From: Runella sp. SP2 | Lineage (GTDB): Bacteria > Bacteroidota > Bacteroidia > Cytophagales > Spirosomataceae | Direction: 5' to 3' | DNA length: 64,000 bases | Assembly (NCBI RefSeq): GCF_003711225.1 | Contig: NZ_CP031030.1 | Coordinates: 434,001-498,000 of the forward strand | Shown: one piece after another, positions 8,363-16,947 of the stretch | How positions within the stretch are numbered: the stretch's first letter is position 1 | Layout of the letters: each line of letters starts with the position of its first letter | Made by a program: the position numbers and the translations under genes | The notes under the pieces: generated by a model | Seen by the model: only the letters and a program-made list of their open reading frames with translations | Databases searched by the model: none | What the model was told of the DNA's origin: nothing

Positions 8363-10169
8363 CAGAGAGCCTACGAAAGAATTGAGATCAGCTCGGCGTC
8401 TTTTGGAAGATATGCCGGGTTATGAGCGATTGGGTGATTTTTATTGGGAGGAGCGTTTAGAAAAGTGGGTATTGCACATACGAATGACTATTGATGTTCC
8501 GGAATCGGAATATATACCAACCGTTACTGAGTGGCGAGTCATCATTGATCCGCAATACCCACTTGGTCAAATCTGTTTTATGCCTGATGAGAATAAAGGC
8601 ATAAAACATACTTTTCAGCATCAAAATAATAATCGGCTGCTCAATAATTCTAAGTGGCGTTCGGGAAAGATATGCTTAGACACCGGACAAGGTACTTGGG
8701 GAAGAAAAAAATATTCACCGGAACCTGTTGATGCTATTAATCGTCTGAAATGGCATGTTGAACGCTGTCTTATTTGGCTTGAAGCTGCGGCAACAGATAC
8801 CCTTATAGAGAACGGTGATCCTTTTGAGTTACCGGATTTTCCAACATCTACCGATTATCGGATTGCCTTCAATGAAGATAATGACTCTTTTGTTAGGTGG
8901 CAAAGCGAACAACGCAGTAGCGGTTTTTTTAATTATAACCCGCTGGACCAACAGCCGGAAACATATCCTATTAGTCGCTTTGACATTTTTTCAGAAGAAG
9001 TCGCTGCAAAAGTATGGGGATCATACATTAATGATCGAAACAAGTACTCCAAGAATCGAAATAAAGAAAAAGCAGGCCTATGGTTAATGCTTAAACGCAT
9101 TCCTGTAATGAAGCCCTGGCAGATTCCTTATACTTTTAAAGAGCTTGACGCTGTATGCCAAGCTCAAGGAATCAATCTGTTACAAATCCTGCTCAAAACC
9201 TATTCGAGAAGTAAACGTGAAAAAATAAAGTTGGACCTGGTTGCGCTGGGATTTCCTGTCCCCGTTCGAATTGGTTCTCCTGAGGAGTTGATTCATTGGT
9301 TTGCCTTCAAATTGATCTTACCTAAATTAAATGGATTTCGGGATAATGAAGTACTGTGGAAACAACAATTTACTGAACTTATTTCCGGCACTGCCAAAAT
9401 TCAATGGATTAAAACGGAAAACTGGAATTCTATGCAATTAACCAACAGAGGGAGAATTTCCGAGGATCTTACCAATAGTCGAATTTTATTTATTGGAGCC
9501 GGTGCGCTTGGAGCCACTTTTGCGGAGCTATTCGGCCGTCTTGGGTGCAGTAATCTTACTTTTGTGGATTATGATAAAGTCCATGCAGGAAATCTTTCTC
9601 GTCATACATTGACATTAAATGATGTAGGGAAAAATAAAGCGGAGGCATTAAGCACCCATATAAATTCAGTGTTTCCTTTTCATCGATGTACATTCAGAAA
9701 AAACGGTTTGGAGGACACTCTTAGCAAAGAAGCAGCATTTCTTGATGGTTTTGACGTTGTTATTGATGCCACCGGTGAAGATGATGTAATTCAACTTCTC
9801 AGCAATCATTTATCAAGTAAGTCTACACATTTTATTTCTGTTTCTACAGGTTACAATGCTGATCGCCTCTATTGTTATCTGGCTACTAATTCTAAATTTG
9901 CCAATCTAAAAAATAGCTTTAAAGAAAGAATAGATCCGTTTTTACAGCAGGATATCACTATAATGCAAAAAACTTCAGAAATTATAGAAGGTATAGGCTG
10001 TTGGCATCCGTTATTTCCGGCTCGAATTGACGATATCCAAATGTTGGCAGGTGCAGCCTTCAAGATAATTGAACAACAACTTTCTCGACCAAAAGAGGAA
10101 CGCCTTGTTGTCATTGAAAAGCAATATGCTGACGGAGAATTTACCGGTGTGATGATTAAAAATATATAA
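8355..10169 (+). CDS. cap2: CBASS Cap2: E2-E1 ubiquitin-conjugation-like enzyme
   Basis: About 604 aa in two parts. The N-terminal E2-like domain has its likely catalytic cysteine in GKICLD (about residue 107). The C-terminal E1-like adenylation domain has the ATP-binding block LFIGAGALGATFAELFGRLG (about 378), FVDYDKVHAGNLSRH and DVVIDATGED, with an E1-type cysteine in GIGCWHP (about 549). In studied type II CBASS, Cap2 links the cyclase C-terminus to a target and so primes cyclase activity. The frame is open well upstream of the cyclase stop, but that part is a shadow of the cyclase gene. I place the start at TTG 8355, overlapping the cyclase stop; ATG 8412 is the alternative. The stop overlaps the cap3 start by 1 bp. 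Confidence 0.87.
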   Translation: MPDREPTKELRSARRLLEDMPGYERLGDFYWEERLEKWVLHIRMTIDVPESEYIPTVTEWRVIIDPQYPLGQICFMPDENKGIKHTFQHQNNNRLLNNSKWRSGKICLDTGQGTWGRKKYSPEPVDAINRLKWHVERCLIWLEAAATDTLIENGDPFELPDFPTSTDYRIAFNEDNDSFVRWQSEQRSSGFFNYNPLDQQPETYPISRFDIFSEEVAAKVWGSYINDRNKYSKNRNKEKAGLWLMLKRIPVMKPWQIPYTFKELDAVCQAQGINLLQILLKTYSRSKREKIKLDLVALGFPVPVRIGSPEELIHWFAFKLILPKLNGFRDNEVLWKQQFTELISGTAKIQWIKTENWNSMQLTNRGRISEDLTNSRILFIGAGALGATFAELFGRLGCSNLTFVDYDKVHAGNLSRHTLTLNDVGKNKAEALSTHINSVFPFHRCTFRKNGLEDTLSKEAAFLDGFDVVIDATGEDDVIQLLSNHLSSKSTHFISVSTGYNADRLYCYLATNSKFANLKNSFKERIDPFLQQDITIMQKTSEIIEGIGCWHPLFPARIDDIQMLAGAAFKIIEQQLSRPKEERLVVIEKQYADGEFTGVMIKNI

Positions 10170-10639
10170 TGATGATTTTTAAATCTAAAGATGGAAGATC
10201 TGCTGTCGAGGTTTCTCAAAGTATACAGAAGAACATTGAAAGTTATTCTGCCATTTCCGGCAAAAACGAAACAGGCGGAATTTTGATTGGCAATTACAAA
10301 TGGAATCAAACTCTTGCTGTCATTAGTGAAATCACAGGTCCGCCATCCGATTCTAAAATGGGTCTCACTTGGTTTAAACGCGGTATAAGAGGATTAAAAC
10401 AACTTATTGAAAAAAGCTGGATAAAGGGACATTATTATATTGGGGAATGGCATTTCCATCCTTATGCTTCCCCAAACCCCAGTAGACAGGATATACAGGA
10501 AATGAAGAATATTGCAACATCGAAAATATATAACTGTCCTGAGCCAATACTCGTAATCATTGGCGGATGTGTTGATAATTTTAAATTGAGAGTTTTTGTA
10601 TCCTTAGGCAAAAATCAATTAATTGAGCTATATTCATGA
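10169..10639 (+). CDS. cap3: CBASS Cap3: JAB-family deconjugating protease
   Basis: 156 aa JAB/MPN metalloprotease. The catalytic glutamate is E34 in NETGGILIG, the zinc ligands are H95-x-H97 in GEWHFHP, and the S105 and D108 pair in NPSRQD completes the JAMM motif. In type II CBASS, Cap3 removes the cyclase from its conjugates and limits activation. Start at ATG 10169 or the adjacent ATG 10172; the first overlaps the cap2 stop by 1 bp (TAATG), showing translational coupling. It is the last gene of the operon, followed by a hairpin. Confidence 0.88.
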   Translation: MMIFKSKDGRSAVEVSQSIQKNIESYSAISGKNETGGILIGNYKWNQTLAVISEITGPPSDSKMGLTWFKRGIRGLKQLIEKSWIKGHYYIGEWHFHPYASPNPSRQDIQEMKNIATSKIYNCPEPILVIIGGCVDNFKLRVFVSLGKNQLIELYS

Positions 10640-10695
10640 TGAGAAATGTAAAAATTTTTAAGCATTTTTATTTCTTTCTAAAGGTCGTATTTATA

Positions 10696-10730
10696 CTCAG
10701 TCGGACAGAGCTGAACTCGGTCCGACTGAG
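10696..10730 (+). terminator. Hairpin terminator after the CBASS operon
   Basis: Perfect 11-bp arms CTCAGTCGGAC and GTCCGACTGAG around a 13-nt loop, 57 bp after the cap3 stop, followed by an A/T-rich stretch. It lies between convergent genes and may serve both strands. Confidence 0.65.
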
Positions 10731-10742
10731 AGAAAAATTTAA

Positions 10743-10946
10743 TTATTTTTTATTTTTACGACGAATCACGATAGCAATTGATTGACCAAGAATTGTCAGG
10801 GACAGGTTAAACCCGTCTTTATCGCCGTGTTCCCAAGCCACTCCAGTAATAATCCAATCTTGCTTTTCACTCCCTTCTTTGGCTTTCAGGTAGTAAGCCG
10901 TATGCGTAGGTGATTTTTTCGTAGTTTGATTTTCAGTAGTCATCAT
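10743..10946 (-). CDS. Small hypothetical protein of the mobile element
   Basis: 67 aa starting at ATG 10946 (or the next ATG, 10943). The frame is open much further upstream, but a strong AAAGGAG lies 5-8 bp before these ATGs, which decides the start. The protein has a polar, basic, threonine-rich N-terminus, a central ITGVAWEHGDKDGFNLSLT segment and a basic RRKNKK end. I recognise no named domain. It lies downstream of ardC on the same strand and convergent with the CBASS operon. Confidence 0.55.
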   Translation of the reverse strand: MMTTENQTTKKSPTHTAYYLKAKEGSEKQDWIITGVAWEHGDKDGFNLSLTILGQSIAIVIRRKNKK

Positions 10947-11176
10947 CCATTCTCCTTTGTTGTGTGGTAGATGATGGAAGCAAAACGGGCTCAAAAAGAA
11001 CCAGATAGCTCCCCGAAGTAACACGAAGTCAGTGATGTTTTTTACAAGGTAAAAAGCAGGGATAAGCGCCAGCTGGGTCTTTGTGCTAGGCTTACTATTC
11101 ATCAACACCTTCAACAAAGCAGGCATAGCATGAATACTATCCGAGATGAAAAAGCATATCTCATCTGGCTACCCCC

Positions 11177-12073
11177 CTACGGAACTGGGAGGGTGTGAAT
11201 ATACTCCACGGCTTTTTGGGCATGAGAAGCGGCGGAGAAAATAAAACGCTTGTCGTTTTGTAGTACCTGCAACCACGATTGAATGTAAGCGGAATGTTCT
11301 TGCTCGGGAATAGGTTCAAAACCTAAATCGGCCGCTAAGAAACACGCCCCTAATTCGGCCACCAATTCTTCTTTGGCATAGCCTTCATCGCCATACTGTT
11401 TGCGGCCTAAATCACGGTTTAGGCGAGAAGGATGCTTGGTCCAGTGGGTCAATTCGTGCGCCAATGTTCCGTAGTAGGCCACGGCACTTTCAAAACTTTC
11501 CAGCGGCGGCATTTGAATGCGGTCGGTCAACGGATGGTAAGCGGCCTTCGTACCCGTGTAGATGTCCGCTTTGGTTTGGGCAAAAAAATCTTCCAACGTT
11601 TGTATGCGCTGCGGCGCGTTGTCAGGCATGATGGTTTCAGGAACCGCATAGTAAGAAGCGGGTAGCCCTTCGATTTGGGCGGCATTGAACACCGTGTAAG
11701 TTTTGAGGAAAGGAATTTGACGGAAATTAGTTTCGCCATCGGGCGTTTCTTCATCCCGAACTATTTTATCGGCATACACCACTTGCTCGCCTTTCTCACC
11801 CTTGCGGACGTTGGCTTTGAGTTCAATGGCCTGATTAAACGTCATCCAATGAGGTAATTGATAGCCTTTTTCGGCGGCGGTTCCCCACAGCACCAAGGTA
11901 TTGATACCCGAATAGGGAATGTTGTTCCAACGCAGCGGGCGCATCACCTGCCCCGCCATTTGCTGCGAATTCCACGGCTTGCGCCAGGTCAGGTGTCCCT
12001 TTTCCAAATCGGCGAGGATTTTATTGGTGACGCGGGCGTAAATGTCAGGTTGTGATGTCGTTGCTGGTTTCAA
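11177..12073 (-). CDS. ArdC-like antirestriction protein (ssDNA-binding N-domain plus zincin)
   Basis: 298 aa. The N-terminal domain (about 8-130) has the ArdC/DUF1738 pattern: DIYARVTNKILADLEKG, then KPWN and the RPLRWNNIPYSGINTLVLW block. The C-terminal domain is a zinc metallopeptidase-like fold with HELTHW at 206-211 and a downstream EELVAELGA helix supplying the third ligand. ArdC proteins coat incoming single-stranded DNA and protect a conjugative element from host restriction. The start is a TTG at 12073, supported by GGAGG 5 bp upstream; no ATG competes. It belongs to the minus-strand mobile-element cluster (10.7-15.5 kb). Confidence 0.85.
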   Translation of the reverse strand: MKPATTSQPDIYARVTNKILADLEKGHLTWRKPWNSQQMAGQVMRPLRWNNIPYSGINTLVLWGTAAEKGYQLPHWMTFNQAIELKANVRKGEKGEQVVYADKIVRDEETPDGETNFRQIPFLKTYTVFNAAQIEGLPASYYAVPETIMPDNAPQRIQTLEDFFAQTKADIYTGTKAAYHPLTDRIQMPPLESFESAVAYYGTLAHELTHWTKHPSRLNRDLGRKQYGDEGYAKEELVAELGACFLAADLGFEPIPEQEHSAYIQSWLQVLQNDKRFIFSAASHAQKAVEYIHTLPVP

Positions 12074-12337
12074 GGAAGCCTCCGTAAAAGTTGGGTAAAA
12101 AGAGCGGGTTGGTTGTTAGTTTTCAGGAGTTGATTTCCTTTCTTTTCCTGGGAATGACGGGGATTGCCTTCCCGACGTAAGAGCGAAGAAGCCCACTTGA
12201 ATTTTGGTTGGGCGGGGAATGCGTCAGCAGGCGAAAATTATGGTTGGCGGACTGAGTGGCGTCGGGTACATCCCCTTGTTGCATTCAGAGGAATAGAAAG
12301 GCGATAAAACGAAAAAACAAATGGAGCGTTTCCAACG

Positions 12338-12811
12338 TCAACTGGGCATCAAACCATCATCTGCCAACGAACAATAACGGTGCGGCGTAACAATCAGGTG
12401 GTCGATGACGGAAATTTCCAGCAGCTTGCCCCCTTGCATTAATTTACGCGTCAGGTCTAAGTCGGCCTCGCTGGGTTTGAGGGTTCCCGAAGGGTGATTG
12501 TGGGCCAAAATGAGGCTACTCGCTCGGGTCTTTAGGGCGGTGGCAAAGATAATTCGAGGGTCAACCAGACAGCCCGTAATGCCCCCCGTGGCAATATCAG
12601 ACACCCCCAAACAGGTATGTCGGCGGTCGAGCAACAAAATTTTAAACTGTTCGACGAGTTCAATACGATTGTCGTCCCAACTTTGGCGCAAAATGTCATA
12701 GGCTGTCGAGGAACTGGTAATTTGAATACGGTCTTCAAAAGGGATCTTGTTTTTATAAACAATCTCGACTTCGTTGACACGGTAAAGCGCTCGAATATCT
12801 TCTTGCAGCAT
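12338..12811 (-). CDS. RadC-like JAB domain protein
   Basis: 157 aa with the RadC/JAB core: IFATALKTRASSLILAHNHP then SGTLKPSEADLDLTRKL, with H104, H106 and D117 in the metal-binding positions. The helix-hairpin-helix part of chromosomal RadC is absent, as is usual for plasmid and ICE copies. The cellular role of such proteins is not settled; deubiquitinase-like or DNA-processing activity is only assumed. The ATG is preceded by AGGGAGGG, which lies between this gene and the upstream primase gene 13 bp away. Confidence 0.85.
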   Translation of the reverse strand: MLQEDIRALYRVNEVEIVYKNKIPFEDRIQITSSSTAYDILRQSWDDNRIELVEQFKILLLDRRHTCLGVSDIATGGITGCLVDPRIIFATALKTRASSLILAHNHPSGTLKPSEADLDLTRKLMQGGKLLEISVIDHLIVTPHRYCSLADDGLMPS

Positions 12812-12823
12812 GACAAACCCTCC

Positions 12824-13732
12824 CTACATGGACAAATTACGTTGGTGCATGTGCCAAGCATTGACGTCTTTGTGTGGCGCATAAACGGCATTCATGGGTT
12901 GGTGGGTGAGTCCCTGCTGCGTTTTACAAAAGTCGGCCAAGGTGGCGGTTGCTTTTTCACCCGCAGGGTCATTGTCCATCCAGCTGTAGGCCAGTTGATA
13001 CCCGTAGTTGTGGAGGTAAGGCAGGGCTTGCTTGAGGCAAGCTAACGAATTGAGGACAATGGCATCGCCATTCAGTCGGTGGTGATTGGTCTGGGCAAGG
13101 GCCGACAAATAATCCATAAACCCCTCAAAGAGGTGGATGCTGTTGGGCTTGGGAGTTGTCCCGCGAATAAAACTAATCGCCTTGGGGCGCAGACAGCCTT
13201 TGAAAAAAGGGTTTCTGAGCTCAAAACCGCCCTCTTCGTTTTCAAACCCCAAGGCAAAAAAACTTTTTTGGGTCTGTGGATTGCGAAGGTGAAGTTCTTT
13301 GAGGTGTTGGCGGGCGAGTGCCAGCGCTATCCCGCGTTTTTTGAGGTAATTAATGAGCCCCAAATGTTGAATGGGTTTCTTGGTTTTTAGCAACAGGGCG
13401 GCATCGGGTGGGTTTTCCTCTGGAAAGACAATGGGAGTGATTTGGTAGGCGGCTCCCACCATGTTTTTAATCCAGCGCAGGGCATCGGAAACGGTATGGT
13501 CTTGGCGGTGGGATTTGAGGTAGAGGCACACAAAATGCACCAAGTCGCCGCCGATTCCCTCGCCGAAGTCGTACCAAAGGTTGGATTTTAAATCGACCTG
13601 AAAACTGGCCGTTTTTTCTTGGCGCAAAGGCGAAAGATACCACGCTTTGAGTTGCGTGACGCGTTGGGGAGGTGTTCCAAGCCTGTCCAGAATTTCAGTC
13701 ATGGGAATGGTTTTGGCATCGGCTATGTTCAT
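12824..13732 (-). CDS. Primase-like Toprim protein (CHC2-related)
   Basis: 302 aa. The N-terminal region (LSPLRQEKTASFQVDLKSN, then WYDFGEGIGGDLVHFVCLYL) follows the CHC2 zinc-finger primase pattern seen in mobile-element primases, but the expected cysteine/histidine cluster is not evident. The C-terminal region (FEGFMDYLSALA, later YSWMDNDPAGEKA) reads as a Toprim domain with the acidic FEG and DNDPAG motifs. It would lay down RNA primers for replication of the transferred strand. GGAG lies 8 bp before the ATG. It is followed 12 bp later by radC. Confidence 0.75.
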   Translation of the reverse strand: MNIADAKTIPMTEILDRLGTPPQRVTQLKAWYLSPLRQEKTASFQVDLKSNLWYDFGEGIGGDLVHFVCLYLKSHRQDHTVSDALRWIKNMVGAAYQITPIVFPEENPPDAALLLKTKKPIQHLGLINYLKKRGIALALARQHLKELHLRNPQTQKSFFALGFENEEGGFELRNPFFKGCLRPKAISFIRGTTPKPNSIHLFEGFMDYLSALAQTNHHRLNGDAIVLNSLACLKQALPYLHNYGYQLAYSWMDNDPAGEKATATLADFCKTQQGLTHQPMNAVYAPHKDVNAWHMHQRNLSM

Positions 13733-13786
13733 AGCGGTGCTCCGTTCAATAGGGGATGGTGAGGAGAAGAAGAAAAGTAAGCGCGG

Positions 13787-13975
13787 TCAGCTACTGAGGC
13801 GTTGCTCAATGAATTTGTCCAAGTCGGAGCGACGGTAACGCACGGCGCGTCCAATTTTGATGGGCTTGAGGTCGTAACGTTTGGTACAATCCCAAACGGC
13901 CAGCGTACCAGGAGATACCCGAAGGTACCGAGCTGCACTTTTTCGATCCAGTAACGGTTCGTTCGTATTCTGCAT
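13787..13975 (-). CDS. Excisionase-like helix-turn-helix protein
   Basis: 62 aa MerR-type winged-helix protein: LLDRKSAARYLRVSPGTLAV, then IKIGRAVRYRRSDLDKFIEQ, the classic excisionase/HTH_17 layout. Such proteins bend DNA at att sites to favour excision, or act as small regulators. GAGGAGGG precedes the ATG. It lies between the primase-like gene and the integrase, where an Xis gene is expected, so the excisionase role is likely but inferred. Confidence 0.8.
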   Translation of the reverse strand: MQNTNEPLLDRKSAARYLRVSPGTLAVWDCTKRYDLKPIKIGRAVRYRRSDLDKFIEQRLSS

Positions 13976-14127
13976 ACACCCTCCTCGTGGTTCAAAACCA
14001 ATTACCTGCCTGACGCGATTTCCGTCACAGGAATATAGTCATCTTACGATAGGAAGATATTCACAGTCAATGGATAATGGATTCTATTAATGATAAATAA
14101 GAAGGGAACTGTGACGATGACAACAAG

Positions 14128-14145
14128 ATTGCCCATTCGGGCAAT
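14128..14145 (-). terminator. Short hairpin after the integrase gene
   Basis: Perfect 7-bp arms ATTGCCC and GGGCAAT around a 4-nt loop, 7 bp downstream of the integrase stop. No T-run follows on the minus strand, so termination strength is uncertain. Confidence 0.4.
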
Positions 14146-14151
14146 GCTGTC

Positions 14152-15330
14152 CTATCGTACTTTATCAATGTAATCAGCGTATTCCTGCATCATTTGGATA
14201 CGTTGGGGCAAAAACTGGGCTCGGTCGTAGGCTCGGTCAACGCTGCTTTTGGGGACGTGTGCCAGCTGTCTGTCCGCAATTTCGTGCGAATAGCCCAGTT
14301 TTTCTTTTAATATCCCCAACGCCAAGGCGCGGAATCCATGCCCCGTCATTTTGCCATTGTACCCCATTCGTTTGATGGCAACGAGCATGGTGTTTTTGGA
14401 CATGGGTTTTCTCGGGTTGTAATACCCAGTAAATATAAATTCTCGACCAGCATTGATTTCTTTTAGCTCCTGAAAGAGGGCCAGTGCTTGCCGTGATAAC
14501 GGCACAACGTGGGGGAGGTTCATCTTCATGCGTTGGGCAGGAATAACCCACATGGCTTTTTCAAAATTTATTTCTTCCCATCGTGCTTCCACCAGTTCGC
14601 AGGTGCGGACAAACGTTAAAAGCAGTAGGTGGAGGGCTAAAAACGTTTGACGATGAAGGTGGCGTCGATAATCGTTGAGGCACGTTAAAAATTCGGGAAA
14701 CTCATCGACCGAAATAGAAGCATAGTGCCCTCGTTTAAATTTTTTAAGGGCGGCTTCTAAACCATACGTAGGGTCATTCTCGGCCCTGCCCGTCGCAATG
14801 GCATATTTAAAGACGTGGCTACAGGCGGCCTTCATCCTGCGGGTTAAGTCAGGCGCTGTTTTCTCCATCTTTTGTAGGCAGTTCAGCATCTGTAGCGGTT
14901 TTATCTCTGTCAGTGGAAAGTGGCCTAAAAACGGAAATACGTATTTTTCAAAGCGGTGTTTGATGATTGTTGCGTGTTTTGGTTTCCACAAGGGAACTTG
15001 TTTCCAGTACCATTCCATTGCCATCGACTTAAAGTCGAGCTGTTGGTTCAACGCATTTATTTGAGCCGCCTGCTGGCGTTTTAAAACGGGGTCAATGCCC
15101 GCCTTGATTTCTTTTTTAATTTCTTCTTTGGCCTGACGAGCCCCCACGATGGAGACATCGGGGTAGGCACCAATCGAAATCCGTTTTTCTTTGCCATAAA
15201 GTCGGTATTTGAGCCGCCAGAGTTTGGTGCCCGCAGGGGTGACTTCAAGGTATAAACCTTCCCCGTCTGCCATTTTATAGGATTTGATTTTGGGTTTGGC
15301 GGCCTGACAGGCCCTATTCGATAAAGCCAC
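14152..15330 (-). CDS. int: P4-type tyrosine integrase
   Basis: 392 aa. The N-terminal DUF4102 arm-binding domain begins MALSNRACQAAKPKIKSYKM and continues DGEGLYLEV, followed by a SAM-like core-binding domain and a C-terminal catalytic domain. Catalytic residues visible are R in FVRTCELVEARW, H-x-x-R in GHGFRALALG, H in QLAHV, and Y in AYDRAQFL. It would integrate and excise the element at a specific att site. The start is GTG 15330, set by AGGAGG 6-7 bp upstream and by homology of the N-terminus. It follows a small ORF whose stop codon is one base away, so translation is coupled. The att site is not identified; no tRNA is adjacent. Confidence 0.9.
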   Translation of the reverse strand: MALSNRACQAAKPKIKSYKMADGEGLYLEVTPAGTKLWRLKYRLYGKEKRISIGAYPDVSIVGARQAKEEIKKEIKAGIDPVLKRQQAAQINALNQQLDFKSMAMEWYWKQVPLWKPKHATIIKHRFEKYVFPFLGHFPLTEIKPLQMLNCLQKMEKTAPDLTRRMKAACSHVFKYAIATGRAENDPTYGLEAALKKFKRGHYASISVDEFPEFLTCLNDYRRHLHRQTFLALHLLLLTFVRTCELVEARWEEINFEKAMWVIPAQRMKMNLPHVVPLSRQALALFQELKEINAGREFIFTGYYNPRKPMSKNTMLVAIKRMGYNGKMTGHGFRALALGILKEKLGYSHEIADRQLAHVPKSSVDRAYDRAQFLPQRIQMMQEYADYIDKVR

Positions 15331-15331
15331 T

Positions 15332-15550
15332 TTAAACCTCCTGATTCTTGGTACTGAGGCTGAAAACAGCCGCCACGACCAGCCATTGCATGCCCCCAAT
15401 CATGCCCCCACTTTTGGTTACTGTGGGTGCATGACAGGTAGTGAGGGTTAAACCAAGGATAGCTTTAACGTACTGCGAAAATTGAATAATTTTCGCAGCA
15501 GTAATGAGAAATAATGTCAGTAAAAAAAAGAATGGTGCCGGATGTCGCAT
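15332..15550 (-). CDS. Small membrane-like ORF coupled to the integrase
   Basis: 72 aa from ATG 15550, with GGAGGG 8 bp upstream. A hydrophobic segment near the N-terminus (FFFLLTLFLITAAKII) could span a membrane. The stop (TAA) lies one base before the integrase GTG, and the integrase SD is inside the last codons, so this ORF may control integrase translation rather than encode an important product. It also contains one copy of a 21-bp repeat. No homology recognised. Confidence 0.45.
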   Translation of the reverse strand: MRHPAPFFFLLTLFLITAAKIIQFSQYVKAILGLTLTTCHAPTVTKSGGMIGGMQWLVVAAVFSLSTKNQEV

Positions 15551-15629
15551 CGCCATTTCCCTCCGAAGTACTTGAATTGATTAGGATTGTAACGGATATT
15601 TCGGTGGGATGCCCCCAATCATGCCCCCA
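15390..15629. repeat. Pair of 21-bp direct repeats beside the integrase start
   Basis: The nonamer ATGCCCCCA occurs twice, spaced by ATC, as an exact 21-bp unit at 15390-15410 and again at 15609-15629 in the same orientation. They bracket the 5' end of the integrase transcription unit. Candidate integrase arm-type or excisionase binding sites, or part of attP. The region 15551-15813 is otherwise without a gene. Confidence 0.6.
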
Positions 15630-15813
15630 ACGGCTATTAATGCCCGTCTAACATAGATTATCATCCGGCCGTTCTTTGTGCAACTAAAGTTTGTAGAATA
15701 CCCTCACTAAAAAAACGGTTGGACCGCCCAAATGAACTTCTAAGATTCTATTGGCCTTTTATAAGCTTCTATCCAATCACTTTGTTGATAACGTTGGGTT
15801 AGTCCCAGGCAAA

Positions 15814-16383
15814 TCATACAGAACCAAAATTTTTAAATTGTTTTGATACCCCAGTTATATTCAAGCGATAGTCAACCATTTCATGACTAGCTTTGTAATA
15901 ATCCGCAATCTGTGCGACTGTCATGCTACGTCGCATAGCCCAGACTAAACCTTTACGGGTCATTTGTAAGGTCGCCCCTAAATATTCCGCTTCCTGTTCA
16001 TGCTGTGGGTTATAACGTCGTAAAAATGGCAATTCAGGTAGGATAATATCCTCAGGAAGCGGATGTTTGCATACCAGATGCGCCAACTCGTGCATGATAG
16101 TACTCTGCTGACGGCCTAATGTATGATTTGTATTATGGATGATAATTTTCTCGCTAAACTGATTGACCATATAAAGGCCTGACCAGCCTGTGAGGCGTTC
16201 CAGCCATTCTGGTTCAATTCCATAATCTGAAGCTTCGCAGATACTGACTTTAAGATGATTAGCTAGACGAAAGGCACACAAATGTCCACAGTGATGCACA
16301 TTTAATTCGTCTCTAAATTTTTCAGCCAATCGTTCGGCTTTTGCAGTAAAGCCTTTGGGTAGTAAACTCGTTTTAATTTTCAC
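15814..16383 (-). CDS. ImmA/IrrE-type zinc protease
   Basis: 189 aa. The zinc motif HELAH lies at 98-102 (TIMHELAHLVCKHP), with a downstream acidic helix HEQEAEYLGATLQM giving the third ligand. A C-terminal stretch (MRRSMTVAQIADYYKAS) resembles a small HTH. ImmA/IrrE proteases cleave a partner XRE repressor on a signal and so switch on a mobile element or defence locus. The gene overlaps the XRE gene by 11 bp, a standard regulator-protease pair, and faces away from the genes at 16948-18491. Confidence 0.82.
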   Translation of the reverse strand: MKIKTSLLPKGFTAKAERLAEKFRDELNVHHCGHLCAFRLANHLKVSICEASDYGIEPEWLERLTGWSGLYMVNQFSEKIIIHNTNHTLGRQQSTIMHELAHLVCKHPLPEDIILPELPFLRRYNPQHEQEAEYLGATLQMTRKGLVWAMRRSMTVAQIADYYKASHEMVDYRLNITGVSKQFKNFGSV

Positions 16384-16735
16384 TGATTGGTCGGGGGGAC
16401 TTAGTTGAATAAGCTAAGTTAACCAGTTTTACTAACATTTGCATTGTTTCAGCATCTAATTCACGATCAGCTCTCAGATGAGCAACAATAGTTTGTTGGG
16501 TGGTATTGGACTCAGCTACTTCTTCATTACGCATCACAAATGTATCTGTAGGTACTTCTAGCCAAAGGCAGATTTTTATAAACGTGTCGACGTCAGGGAT
16601 TTTACCTTGCTCAATTCGGGATAATGTTGCGACACTCACGTCTCCAATTTCCTCGGCTACAGTCCGTAAGCCATTTTTACCACGTCGTGCTCTCAGCATT
16701 GTGGCCAATAAATCGGTATTTAGTGTCGTACTCAT
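16373..16735 (-). CDS. XRE-family transcriptional repressor
   Basis: 120 aa with an N-terminal helix-turn-helix (about 10-65: GLRTVAEEIGDVSVATLSRI followed by EQGKIPDVDTF) and a polar C-terminal segment. It probably represses its own promoter and the divergent genes through the palindromic sites at 16748-16844, and is probably inactivated by the ImmA/IrrE protease whose start it overlaps. The DNA-binding role is read from the motif; the targets are inferred from the sites. Confidence 0.82.
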   Translation of the reverse strand: MSTTLNTDLLATMLRARRGKNGLRTVAEEIGDVSVATLSRIEQGKIPDVDTFIKICLWLEVPTDTFVMRNEEVAESNTTQQTIVAHLRADRELDAETMQMLVKLVNLAYSTKSPRPISEN

Positions 16736-16747
16736 AGTTATAAAATG

Positions 16748-16844
16748 TTACACATGTGCAAAATATTGAAAATATTTTCTCTTTGATGAAACAAAATAAA
16801 CTTGTCTTTTGTTGCACATGAGAGAAAGATATTACACGTGCGAA
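16748..16844. promoter_or_regulatory. Likely operators of the XRE repressor
   Basis: Three related sites lie in the divergent promoter region: TTACACATGTGCAA (16748-16761, near-perfect palindrome), TTGCACATG (16812-16820) and TTACACGTGCGAA (16832-16844). The shared core CACRTG and the position between the repressor and the 16948 gene make them likely operators controlling both directions. Confidence 0.55.
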
Positions 16845-16947
16845 ACAACAACATGTTTTTCTCTTTACCAAATCTACAACAAAGTAATGTAAACCCAGAA
16901 ATAACATTCGGGATATTTTATTTTTATAAACCATAAATTTGGAAATC

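Noticed and set aside
15609-15629. 21-bp repeats as attL/attR of the element
   Set aside because: The copies are only 219 bp apart and on the same side of the integrase, so they cannot be the two element ends.
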